A stretch of 64,000 bases of DNA, from assembly GCF_029873635.1 (NCBI RefSeq), contig NC_080426.1, forward strand, positions 57,506,673 through 57,570,672. The letters run 5' to 3'. Positions 11,497 to 22,747 of this stretch are shown in pieces. The first letter of the stretch is position 1, and each line of letters opens with the position of its first letter. The position numbers were made by a program, and so were the translations under genes. The DNA comes from Malania oleifera. Taxonomy: Eukaryota; Streptophyta; Magnoliopsida; Santalales; Ximeniaceae. The notes below the pieces were generated by a model. The model did not search any database, was not told where the DNA came from, and saw nothing but the letters and a program-made list of their open reading frames with translations.

Positions 11497-14400
11497 ATTT
11501 ACAGAATGCTTAAACAAAATATCAAGTCCCACCCATTGCATTTTATTTTGCACAATGAAATGAAAATTGGAGTAAAAACAAGGGTCCGTCTATGATTAAA
11601 CACCTCAAGGGCATGTGTACCTTGTGATGTATACCCCACTAGTAAATACTACCCATCAGATTAAAAATCCATTGCAATAAATGATCCCAGGAATTTAGAG
11701 TAGGTGCAACTTCTCCCGAGCCTACCGTGTATAATCTGTTATATAAGTAGGCAAATGCTGCTTTCCACCATGGATAGCACGCTACATGGTCCACACTCCC
11801 ACCCCCCTTGGGGTGTGTGAACCATAAAAGTTTTGCAACACGTACGAAAATGCGAAATGGAAGAAGATACACAAGCCCCGCGACCAGCGTCGCATTTTGC
11901 CCTCAGTGCCATTTCTATGAACATCCAAACACGCCTTTACAGCTGAGTCTTGACTAGTAACGGCATCTTCAATGGTGTTTTTACTAGGACCGAAAAAAAA
12001 ATTCGAAGGAAAATTGACCATACTTTTTCCCCCAGCCTTCATTGTCATCACCATACGGAAGCCTGCGGGAGGAGCTGGGCACCATTTGCACCAAACCCTA
12101 GAATGGGGGACAGCAGCACGAGGATGCAGCCACGGAATCCACAGAAGCGTTGGTCCCAACCGGCATGAGCTGAGGAGCAGAATCATAAAGTCAACTGCAG
12201 AGCAAAATGCTGAAGCTCATTCACATGGAGTTCCATGTCCCTAAGGATCCTTCAAACATCAGAAATTTACATCACAAACACTCCGTAAGGACATTACTTT
12301 AGTGCCTTAAATTTTTTTCCCCGGAAAGTAATAGCTTCCGGGTACGGTTTAATAACACTTGTGTCGCGAAGACCAGATAACAGATGCAGGGTTAAATGAG
12401 CCTGCAGATGCTGTGGACCAACTGTCCCATGCCTGCGCATGCATGTGCTCCACCATTTTCACCCCATCACCGTGTCTTATCTATGGATCAGAGCTCGTCT
12501 AACACGCACAAGTGAGACACTAAATATACCAGGCCACCATAAAAATTTGGAAGAACTTGGGCACATGGGCCTAAAACATAAAATTTGTAAGCTGGAAAAA
12601 GCTTGAAAGCACTAATCACATGTATACCATCAGAAAGGACTTAAAAGATTCCCACAAACAACATACATTTCTTCTGGCAAGTCATAAAGTAATGCATACA
12701 TGAATTGACAATTCTGAGGCGGGGGCATGATTAAAAAAAAAAATGATACAGCCAGCCCGCAATGTCCATCTACCACTTGCCCACAAATGTATGCTAAACA
12801 AGACTCCTATGCACCGAATAAACCAGAGGATGGCAGTGGGGGAATAAAAGAAGGGCAGGCAGATCCATGAACCATGGCGCCCATGCATTGGACTCTTGAG
12901 ATAAACTATGTTTGCAGCAGAAATCCTTTCATTAGCACTCCATAAGCCCATCAGAACCCTCACACAAGTGGATGATACCGTGTCCAAACCAATAAACCAC
13001 GATGTACCATTTGCTCACAAAAAGATTGCCGATCAAAACTTTGTCAAACTACAAGGGCATATCAAGCTACATTTCCACCTCCAATCCTGAAAGTTGCACA
13101 ATTGGATAAATAAATGAATACTTCTGTCCAAACTTCTGCAAATAGAAGAATACCAAAATGAAAATTTAAAATACAACAAAATACATTATATAGGAAGGCC
13201 GAAGTGTAGCAAGCAAGAGTAGATGCAGGTGTGCAAAACAGAGACAGGGATACAAGTCAAGTCACATGTTTATGGTGGAACCATGTTTAGCCAAAAGAGA
13301 ACTTTCCAAAACAAAAGTATGTCCATACAGGGCTGAATAGAGTCGGAAGAAAGAGAAAAGGAAGCAAAATCAAAATTATCCATGCAGCCGTGAGTAAATA
13401 ATAACATTGCAAGTAGCTAATGAAATAAACAAAAAAGAAAAAGACGCTAATGTTTAAAAAGAAAAAGAAAAAGAAAATGCACTTACAACGAGACTTAATT
13501 ATTTCTATTGCAAGCCAAACAGCCTGGTAAAGGTTACTTTTCTACCATACCAGCCTTGCAGCTCTTCTTTTTTCTCCTCTTTCCTTCACTGTTGCAAGTT
13601 TTTGAAATTCTTATTGTTATAAGTGTAGTTTTCAAAATTTCTAAGGTTGTTTAGCTGTCCTTAGACATGTTCCACTGTATTGCCTCAAAAAATAGAAAAT
13701 ACCTCCTTTCCAGGGCAGGGAAGAAATAAATCAAAAAATCCTTTCATTCCATTCCAGTTTACCAAATAAGTACAAAACTGTCACATTATTTTACAGTTTT
13801 TCAACATTTGTATAGGAAACTTCCAAAATGTCTTTAATTGTTTTCAGAGTTTCATATACAAATATTAGGGAAACTACAAAATAAGATGGTATTTTTGTAA
13901 TTACTTACAAAACCAGAAATGGAAAATGAAAACAGTTTTTCACAACTGGACAAGCCCTCAACGTCTCATCACCAACCTCACGATAGAGACCAAGGAGATA
14001 AACCACTGTTGTGTCCCACACATCGCACTGTTTGCCTCTTCCTTTTTTTCCTTTTTTTTTTTTTTTTTTGGTGAAGAAAGTTTTGCATCCAATAGAAAAT
14101 GATGAGATACAAGAGCCCAGCCAGTGCACAAATATAACTCTTAAACTAAAAAATATTAACAAGGGGAAAAACCCTCAAAAAAAATAATGAAGGATAACCA
14201 GCTGGGAAAAGAATCAGCCTGAATGGCACCCTAAAATTGGCAAGCAATGATTATGGCCCTGGACAAAAATTTAACATTCATTCCAAAGAAGTATTGTGAC
14301 AGATTTTTCCAAGCTCAGAATTAGCTAGTGATCTAGCCTAGAGCAATTGACCTTGAGTGACACCTGAAATTTTGTAATGGTTCATAACTTCTATAAGGTC

Positions 14401-14539
14401 TGATTCAGTTATGCAGTCAAACATTATGTCAGCTCTAAGTGACATACCACTCTTTACAGAGGATGCAACTTCGACAATGACCATACAGAACAGAAGTGCC
14501 AAAGAAAAGGTCAATCTCTTGATTAAGCATCACCATCAA

Positions 14540-14574
<35 letters not shown>

Positions 14575-14702
14575 AACAAAGATTTTGCAACTGTAAATTA
14601 TTGGAGGGAGGGAAGGCTGGTTAAAAGAAAGCACAATTATGATAAAGATAAAATACCATACAATATCTGCAAGGAAAACAAGAAACCTAAATTACAGAAA
14701 TC
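11497..14702. other. Unassigned region, less repeat-like; one plausible coding stretch
   Basis: This stretch is richer in GC (notably 11640-12500) and shows no transposon signature I recognise, so it may be low-copy DNA. On the minus strand at about 11782-11990 an open stretch reads KNTIEDAVTSQDSAVKAC and continues to a WSRG segment. It is preceded on that strand by a T-rich tract and AG, which would suit a 3' splice site. I do not recognise the protein and see no complete gene model. It could be an exon of a decayed gene or chance. Other short open frames overlap on both strands without support. From 13500 to 14200 the DNA is AT-rich, with a T run near 14050. Confidence 0.2.
14541..14571. 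repeat. (TA)n microsatellite
   Basis: An uninterrupted run of about 15 TA dinucleotides just before the LINE copy 2 insertion site. Confidence 0.9.
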
Positions 14703-14718
14703 AACAAGAACAAGATAC

Positions 14719-17627
14719 AACAACAACAAGCCTTAAGTCCCACTAGGTGGGGTCAGCTACATGAATCCTTTCACGCCAATTCACCTGATCAAGAGCGTTT
14801 TCGTCTATTAGATTAAGGATTGTTAAATCCTTCCTCACTACCTCGTTCCAAGTTATTTTAGGCCTACCCCTGCCCCTTTTCATGACAGAAACAATAACTA
14901 ACTCACTCCTCCTCACAAGTGCTCTACTAGGCCTGCATTTCAAATGTACAAATCATCTAAGTCGCCCCTCCTTTATCTTGTTTCAGTTGGTGTTATACCT
15001 AAATTATTGTATATGCACAATTCTTACTTTTATCTTTTAATATAAAACCACTCATCCATCTTAACATACACATCTCAACAACTTTTATTTTTTGTACATG
15101 TTTCTTAATTGACCAACATTCTGAACCATAAAGCATAGCTAGTTTTATAACCGTCTTACAAAACTTTACTTTTAATTTTAAGGGTACTCTACAATCACAC
15201 AACACAACTAACGCACTCCTCCATTTTACCCAACCTGTTTTAATTCTATGTACTAGATCTTCTTCAATTTCTCATTCAGCTTGCATAATAGATCCAAGAT
15301 ACCTAAATCTATCGATGTTATTAATCTCTTGATTGTCAAGTTTAATCTTCTCTCTATTGTAACTCCTTACATAACTAAAATTACATTTCATACATTCTAT
15401 CTTATTCCTATATATCCTAAACCCTTTAGACTCTAATGTGGCATTCCAAAGTTCTACCTTATATTCCACTCTACTCCTACTATCATCAATCAACACAATA
15501 TCATCTCCAAGCTATCTCATTTTGGATATAGTTAGTTCATCAATTACTAAAGTAAAATGATAAAGACTCAAAGTACAACCTTAATGTACACCTATTGTGA
15601 TTGGAAAATCTCTAAATTCTCCTCCTATAGTCCTAACGCTAGACACTACTCTATCATACATATCCTTAATGAGCTTCGTATATCAATTGCAAACTCCCAT
15701 CTTTTCTAAGACCCACCAAAGAACTTCCCTAGGTACTTTATCATAAGTTTTCTCTAGGTCAATGAAAACCATATGCAAATCCTTCTTCTTTTCCCTATAC
15801 TTTTTCCATTAGACTTTTTAAAAGATAAATAGATTATGTTGTTGATCTCCCAGGCATAAAACTAAATTAATTTTCTGAAATCTTTGTTTCTAATATCATT
15901 CTATGTTCGATTACCCTTTCCCATAATTTCATTGTATGACTCATAATCTTAATTCCACAATAGTTATTACAGTTTTGAATATCGTCTTTGTTTTTATATA
16001 AAGGTACTAACGTACTTTTCCTCAATTCTTCTAGCATTTTATTAATTTTTATAATAGTGTTGAATAGATTAGATAACCAAATAATTCCTTTATCCCCTAA
16101 ACATTTCCAAACTTCAATTGGTATTATATCTGGTCTTATAGATTTCCCACTTTTCATCGTTTTTTAATGTCAACTTGAAGGACTCTAAATTTGTGAATAA
16201 ATCTCCTACTTTTAGTCTTCTCCTCATTTGTCACTTTCAAGTTCAATCTTTCATTTTGATTTTCATTAAACGACTTGTCAAAGTATCTCCGCCACCTCTC
16301 CTTTATGTCATCATCTCTAATTAAGACATTATCACTCTCGTCTTTTATACATTTTATATCACCTAAATCTTTACATTTTCTTTCTCTAGCTCTAGCAAGT
16401 TTACAAAAGTCTTTTTCTCCTACTTTTGTATCTAGTTTAGTGTATAAAGTATCATAAGTTCTATGTTTAGCTTCACTAATAATCCTTTTTGCATTTTTTC
16501 TCACTTCTTTATATTTTTCAAGATTTTTTATGTTTCTATAATTTTTTCATATTTTTAGCAATTTCTTTCTGTCTTAATGGCTTTTTGAACTTCTTGATCC
16601 CACCACCAACTTTATTTACTACTTGAATATCTTCCTTTGTACTCGCCTAAAACCTATTTTGCTATCTTTACGATAAAATTTATCATTTTATTCCAAACAG
16701 TATTTGCATCAACCTTTCCCCTACTGTCCAATCATACTCTTCGTTCATTTTATCTATGAAATTTACTATATTATCTCCCTTCAAGTTCTACCATCTAATC
16801 CTCTCGTGTTGATTTATGTTCCTTCTCTTCCATTTTTTAATATGTATATCTAATACTAAGACTCTATGTTGTGTAGTAAACTTTCACCTAGAATAACTTT
16901 ATAATCATTACAAGATAGACAATCCCCGTTCTTAGTTAAAAGGAAATCTATTTGGCATTTATTATACCCACACTTGAAAGTTATTAGCTCTTCTCTTTTT
17001 ATAAAGCAAGTATTCAATATAACCAAATCATAAGGCATGGCAAAATCTAAGATTGTATCACTAGCCTCATTTTTATCTCCATATCCATGTCTCCATGTAT
17101 CCTCTCATATCCTATATTATCCTTTCTAATGTGACCATTCAAATCAACTCCTATGAATGTCTTTTCAAACATTGATATCCCTTGTACAATACTATCCATA
17201 TCTTCCCAAAATTGTCTTTAGATTTTCTGCTAAGCTTATTTGGGGAGCATATGCACTAATGACGTTCACTATCTCCACGCCTAAAGCTATTATGATATTA
17301 ATGATCCTATCCCCTATTCTTTTAGCATCTACTACATTATCTTTTAGGCTTCTTTCTATAATAATACCCACCCCATTTTTAGGCTTTTTTTTACCAATGT
17401 ACCAAAGTTTAAACCCTGATTTTTCAATTTCTCTAGCTCTCTCTCCTACCCATTTCGTCTCTTGAAGGCAGATTATGTAAATTTTCCTTCTAAACATTAT
17501 TTCCACTACTTCATACTTTTTTCCGTAAGAGTCCCTATATTCCACATTGCTAATCTAATCTTAGTTTCTTATGCTAACTTATTAACCCTCTCCCTTTTAT
17601 ATTGACCAAGTCTATTCCCTTGACAAC
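14719..17627 (-). mobile_element. RTE-clade LINE, copy 2, with TSD
   Basis: Minus-strand translation gives, in order: endonuclease (17545-17192) with QETKWVG, NGVGIII and VISAYAPQ; more endonuclease with KCGYNKCQIDFLL (16990-16920); RT start with PDIIPIEVWKCLG and NCNNYCGIKIMSHTMKLWE (16157-15870); a DDIVLID catalytic segment near 15500; and a C-terminus with KRGRGRPKITW ending VADPT at 14743. The 3' tail is TTG repeats. An imperfect 16-bp TSD flanks it: AACAAGAACAAGATAC at 14703-14718 and AACAAGAACAGGATGC at 17628-17643. It lacks the 5' leader seen in copy 3 and is broken by many frameshifts and stops. Confidence 0.9.
15272..17545 (-). pseudogene. Endonuclease-reverse transcriptase ORF remnant of RTE LINE copy 2
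   Basis: This is the coding part of copy 2, collapsed into several frames. The apurinic-like endonuclease N-terminal half keeps its landmark motifs. The RT core keeps the fingers (PIEVWKCLG, VPLYKNK) and a GDDIVLID version of the usual (F/Y)ADDIVLID loop, in which the first D-box residues are altered. Full-length plant RTE proteins are roughly 800-1000 residues; here no open frame exceeds about 120. It cannot encode an active enzyme. Confidence 0.85.
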
Positions 17628-17643
17628 AACAAGAACAGGATGC

Positions 17644-17882
17644 ATAAATAAATAAACTCTCTTTTGCGTAGATTCTAACAGAGATTACTAATAAATCTTA
17701 CATAAAATGTGACAAAATTATAAATATTTTTATTTTTTGTATCTAATGGGAAATTCAATTTGTAACCCACATCAGCAAATAAAATCACTCCATTAAAAGT
17801 TGAAAATGTTCAGTAATTCCACTATTTTCCCCTTTCCTTCTTTTGGGTTGGAGAGAACGATTGTGTGCACACACATTAGTAT

Positions 17883-17915
<33 letters not shown>

Positions 17916-18589
17916 ATGTGTATGTGTGTGGCTGTGTGCAGGAATGATATTGCAGCTTTCTAATACAAATCATCCTTATTCAAAAACAATATAGGCTAAA
18001 CTATTTTTTTTTTTTTTAAATTGATGAAAATCAAAATTAATAGCGTTGGGGGGCATCAAATACATCAGGAATTGAATTTCTTTGTCCTTTATACCTTCCA
18101 CTTTGAAACTATGACATAGGTTCAGTTGCCAGGGGGAGTTCTGCACTTATTAAGACGTCCAATTGTGCATGCATACGTTGGCAACATGGCATTGTCTGAT
18201 TATACATGATAATTATATCATTATGGAAGAGGATTGTAGGAAAAAATGCATTAGAACAAGCAATAGAACATACAAAAATCCAACTTTAGAAACTAGAAGG
18301 CAAAGGTGAAATTGATGATTAAGAGATACCCAAACACAGCAACTACTAGCAACTAATACAAACCATATCATCCTGTAGAGGTCAATATGGTATAAATTTT
18401 CTAGTGAGCAAAGCATAGCCCTGTAATGTGGTCATTCGCATCTGATACAGATACAGTTAAGTGGGAAGTCAATCAAATAGATTTTTTAAAATTTGATTTT
18501 TAAAACCAGGCTAATCACAGATCTATTAATCATTCTTATTTCTTTGGGTGGGGAACTATTCATTTTCATAATTTTATATGCTTGGGAAA
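17644..18589. other. Intergenic DNA between two LINE copies
   Basis: AT-rich, no gene seen. It contains a TG microsatellite (17887-17932) and a T run (about 18006-18018). Confidence 0.5.
17887..17932. repeat. (TG)n microsatellite
   Basis: About 14 perfect TG units followed by imperfect TGCATGTGTATGTGTGTGG. Confidence 0.9.
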
Positions 18590-19264
18590 CTCTACCAGTG
18601 ATGCACTCAATGTCCTAAATTTGGTCTCAAGCACGAATGAGGAGGGTTGGTTGCATTAGGTAGCTAACCTAACGTAAAACTTGTCAGATCTCTACGAAAT
18701 GAATCCTTACGGATTATGAATGGGGGCATCCCCTACAAGCAACAAGTTGCACATCTACCACTCAGTGTAGCAAGAAGTGGGCAAGGGTAGGCTAAGTCTC
18801 ACCCTAAAATGAAGTGTCGTGCTAGCACCTGGGTATGGTGTCAAATATGCGAAGGTTCCCGCTACATTCTAGACGTAGGTGGGTAAGGAAGTTGGTTTAG
18901 GAAACTAGGATTACATTCACAACATGGAATATAGGGACACTTATAGATAAAAGTATAGAGGTAGTTAAAACAATGATTAAAATTAATGCAATCTGCCTTT
19001 CAGAAACTAAGTGGGTGGGGGAGAAATCTAGAGAAATTGAAAAATAAGGATTTAAACTATAATGCACTAGAAAAGAAAAACATAAGAAAGAAATATGAAT
19101 CATCATAGACAAAGACCTAAAATATAGTGTCGTAGATGTTAAAAGAGTAGGGGATAACGACGGTCTTAGGTCAAGAGATGGTTAATGTCATTAGTACTTG
19201 CTCCTCAAATAGGCTTAGTTGAAAACATTAAAAGAAAATTTTGGGAAAATATTGATAGTATTAT

Positions 19265-19709
19265 TGATGCAGGGGCAGCATCAAGGTTCTGCAGCCATGG
19301 AGAAATTAGAAGAGAGGAAGGGGAAGGGAGGAGAGAGGAGATACTCGGGGGGAACTCACGTTCAATTAACAATTCAAATTCATCAACAACTGCCTACAAC
19401 ATGGCTTTCACACATTATTTTGTAAGAAAGCCACTAAACATATGAAATTACACACATACCCCTAAAACTACATTACTTTACAAACATACCACAATACACA
19501 ATTACTACAAACAAGCCCCCAACATAAATAATCCTAATACAAGCAACTCCATACATATACTTAAACAACTAAGCACATTTGGGTTTTGGACCCAATAATC
19601 CATTCACCCTATTCTTGGACCCAATAATCCATTCACCCTATTCTTTGACATAGGCCTCCTAATTGGGTCAAAATGATCCGTCCAAATAGTCACTTCTAGT
19701 CCTACATCA
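19265..19709 (-). repeat. 3' LTR of the nested pol-less element
   Basis: It pairs with 22320-22747 over its whole length (GCAGCATCAAGGTTCTGCAG, AACATGGCTTTCACACA and the end CACTTCTAGTCCTACATCA). It is longer by one extra copy of an about 28-bp segment (CCCAATAATCCATTCACCCT, near 19590-19645). Confidence 0.9.
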
Positions 19710-19722
19710 ATTCCCTCCTTCC
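19710..19722 (-). promoter_or_regulatory. Polypurine tract
   Basis: The element strand reads GGAAGGAGGGAAT directly before the 3' LTR, as expected for the plus-strand DNA primer. Confidence 0.75.
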
Positions 19723-19904
19723 GAAAAGAACTCAACTCCGTCGAGTTGGGGAAAGTACCAAGGAGTCCATCACCATGAATAGAATCATCTCGTTTCATAA
19801 GAAAGGAACCAGCAGTACGCTTCAACTTGGTGAGTGGAAGAATTCGTGACGGCATCAACATATACTTCTCTGTCTATGGAGTTCTCATATCCATCATGCT
19901 TCAT

Positions 19905-20165
19905 CTTCCTATCAAATAACTATGGTTGGCCCAAAAGAATGTGACAAATTTCGAGAGGAAGGATATCACATTGCACCATCTCCATAATGGAACCAATCTT
20001 GAAGGTAAGTAAGCAGTGATCATGGACCTTCAAGTTGGTATTGTTCAAGCAAGCAATTTTGTATGGTTCGGGATGAGGCTCAACTTCCAAATTTAACTTC
20101 TTTAGAAACCACATTTGTGCAACTATCAGGATCAATAACCAAAGTACAAAGTTGTTTTTGGCATA
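19905..20165 (-). pseudogene. Gypsy-type aspartic protease remnant
   Basis: The minus strand shows LVIDPDSCTNVVS, then in a shifted frame EVEPHPEPYKIACLNN, FKIGSIMEMVQCDILPL and CHILLGQPWLFDR. This matches the plant Gypsy retropepsin pattern (IDSGSCTNVVS ... LLGRPW.FDR). The catalytic DSG is replaced by DPD, which together with the frameshift makes it inactive. It is the last protein domain before the 3' LTR. Confidence 0.75.
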
Positions 20166-20238
20166 TCACTTGAGTTTAAAAGATGTTGGTCCGCCTCCAA
20201 TCCTCCATCTCTTTAACCTTGTGGGAAGAGAGCATATG

Positions 20239-21297
20239 TCAAAGCACTAAACAGGTTCTCAAATTGCCATCATCATCTAAGTCACTTGGAATTTCTGTTT
20301 CAGCTTCAACTACTTGAGTATCATCATCTTCATCTTCTCCCTTTTCTACAACCATGAGCTGGTTAGGACATTGTGCAGCTCGATGTCCAAAACCTCGACA
20401 TTTAAAGCATTTCAGTGATGGTTGGCTCTTAGAAGTTATTCCAGAATGCTCAAGAGTCTTCAAAGAGGTATTATTCTAAACACCTTTACCCAATCACTCA
20501 ACTGTCTTCTCTTGTACCACTCCGCTAGTACTCTTATCAAACCAAAGGGCTGATGTAGCTCTAGGAGGATTGCATTGCATGTCCTCAATCTGAGTGGCAA
20601 CCTATGTTGCATCCCCAACTGTGATGAGACAACATGCAGCAAGTTTGGAGGTAATAGCTGGCTTCAAACCTTTTCTGTACAAAGCTATCATGACGTCCTC
20701 TTTCCATTCTATATCGGCACAAAGATCCAAATGATAGAACCTATTAGTGTACTCCATCATAGTCTTTTCTTCTTGATTCAAATCAAAGAGCTAAAGATGA
20801 ACACGCTGCTAATAATTGGGAGGCACAAATTGTTCCTGCATGGCTCGCTTCATCTCATCCCATGTTGTAATCTCACCAAATCTCCTCCTTCTAAAAATTT
20901 CCCTTGTTCAAGCCACCAAATTCAAGCAGTTCCCTTCAATTTTGATTCAGCAAAGTACAACTTTCTAGTTTCATTCATGTCATTCCATCAAACATAGTAC
21001 TCCAAAGAATACACCCAATCATCAAATTCATGGGGAAAACCATCATCGCCATTAAAATCAGACTTCTAGTTTAATTCCCTTGCTCAAATGATTATTTCAG
21101 CCTTCACACAACTCAAAACCATGAGGAACAGCAGCTATTCCACCATCTTGTTTGGTAGGAAATTCCATGGGCTTTTTACCTAAGGCTGCAACTTCTGTTG
21201 TAAGCCTATTCAAAGCACCAGTAATAGTCTCCAAAGCATTTTCCATATTTTGTACCCTACCAGATAACAACTCCCACCTTTGCAGAAAATTCAACAT
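20239..21297 (-). pseudogene. Gag remnant (coiled coil, capsid-like domain, CCHC knuckle)
   Basis: Reading minus: an N-terminal helical stretch (NMENALETITGALNRLTTEV, 21250-21190) likely to form a coiled coil. Next a Retrotrans_gag-type domain in broken frame, with WDEMKRAMQEQFVPPNY-like and MMEYTNRFYHLDL-like phrases (20870-20700). Last a zinc knuckle, CFKCRGFGHRAAQC (about 20418-20370), followed by an acidic tail. Stops and frameshifts interrupt it. The role would be nucleocapsid formation and RNA packaging; it is no longer one open frame. Confidence 0.8.
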
Positions 21298-22305
21298 TGA
21301 TCACCATGATGCACTTATATGAAGCAAATCACAAACTTCACTTTCAATTATTTAAGAACAATCTTCAAGTCACCTTAAATATTGAGTATCATGCAAAAAT
21401 GAAACAAATTCACTAGAAAAACTCACAAATAGCAGCAATAAAATCTGACTTTTGATGCTGGCAGCGACAATTTCTAGGATTTCGTGCCAAATTATTGCAC
21501 TTGCTTACACAATTTCAAGTTAGGAACCAAAATATCATGCTGCAAATCAAAATATCATGAGAAAACACCAATTTCTCATGGCTGGGAAACAATTTTTCGT
21601 GATTCTGGCAGCAGGAGGGAAGTCCGACAGAATGCCACTGGCAGTCGCCAGCGCATGGGGAGCGTGGGCTGCCGGATATGGTGCTTCAGTGATGACTTTC
21701 CAGGCGAGGGCAGGGGTTGGGGAATACAGTGGTGGTGACTGTTTTTCAAAATAACTCCAGAAATGGTGGATTTTGAACGGGTCAGCACTTGAGATGTTTG
21801 ACCAGTGCATGGGGGGCTCCTCCGGTGGTCGGACAGTGATGAAATTTTTAAAGGAAGGGTTTCGAGGGGTTCTGTTTTTGGTGGTGTGGATAGTGTTGCA
21901 GGATGATGGCTGGAAGGTGGTGTTTGAGGAAAGGGGACAAGGCTGGAATTTTCTGAAAAGTTCTGAAACTGCAGAACTACTTTTGGTTTTTTTTTTTTTT
22001 TAACTGAAATTTGAGAAAGGAAATGATGAGACAAGAGAGTAACAGAGATGAAGAGATCAGTGGAGAGATTGGAAGATGAAGAAGAAGAAAAGTGGAAGAA
22101 GATGGAAGGAAAAGAGAGATTAATTGCTGGACAGAGACTGCTGCAAGCAGAGGAGAAAGCAACAGAATTTAGAAATCAGAGAGTTGAGGGAATTATGGGA
22201 GAGAATTAACAGAAGAAGAAGAAAAGAAGGAAGAAGAGGAAGAGAAAAGGGGAAGAATGAGGGAGAATGGGTGGACTGAAATGAAAGAATGGAGATCGTG
22301 GTTGG

Positions 22306-22317
22306 GCTCTGATACCA
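22306..22317 (-). promoter_or_regulatory. Primer binding site, initiator tRNA-Met type
   Basis: Plus strand reads GCTCTGATACCA, so the element strand reads TGGTATCAGAGC, the standard complement of the initiator tRNA-Met 3' end. It sits two bases after the 5' LTR and so fixes the element's orientation. Confidence 0.9.
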
Positions 22318-22319
22318 AA

Positions 22320-22747
22320 TGATGCAAGGGCAGCATCAAGGTTCTGCAGCCATGGAGAAATTAGAAGGGAGGAAGTAAGGGGACAGGAGGAGATAGGAGA
22401 TACAGGGGGGGAAATCACGTTCAATTAACAATTCAAATTCATCAACAACTGCTACAACATGGCTTTCACACACTATTTATAAGAAAGCCTCTAAACATAT
22501 GAAATTACACACATGCCCCTAAAACTACATTACATTACAAACATACCCCTACAATACACAATTACTAGAAACAAGCCCCCAACATAAATAATCCTAATAC
22601 AAGCAATTACCCACATATATTTAAACAACTAAATAACTAAGCACATTTGGGTTTCGGACCCAATAAAACATTCACCCTTTCTTTGACATAGGCCTCCTAA
22701 GTGGGTCAAAATGATCCAACCAAATAGCCACTTCTCATCCTACATCA
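22320..22747 (-). repeat. 5' LTR of the nested pol-less element
   Basis: Partner of 19265-19709, with TG...CA termini on the element strand. The primer binding site lies two bases inside the element from this LTR. Confidence 0.9.

Larger units (their letters stand above)
19265..22747 (-). mobile_element. Pol-less LTR retrotransposon (TR-GAG type, Gypsy-like) nested in LINE copy 3
   Basis: A 3483-bp element with two LTRs of 445 and 428 bp. Ends are TGATGTAGGA...GCATCA on the element strand. The TSD is near-perfect (ATTAT at 19260-19264, ATCAT at 22748-22752), and the LINE sequence is collinear across the junction with copy 2. The order on the minus strand is 5' LTR (22747-22320), iMet-type primer binding site, gag with coiled coil and CCHC knuckle, a Gypsy-type protease remnant, polypurine tract, 3' LTR (19709-19265). 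There is no room for reverse transcriptase, RNase H or integrase, so mobility would need proteins supplied in trans. Confidence 0.9.

Noticed and set aside
17785-17973. His/Thr-rich peptide
   Set aside because: Artefact of the (TG)n microsatellite.
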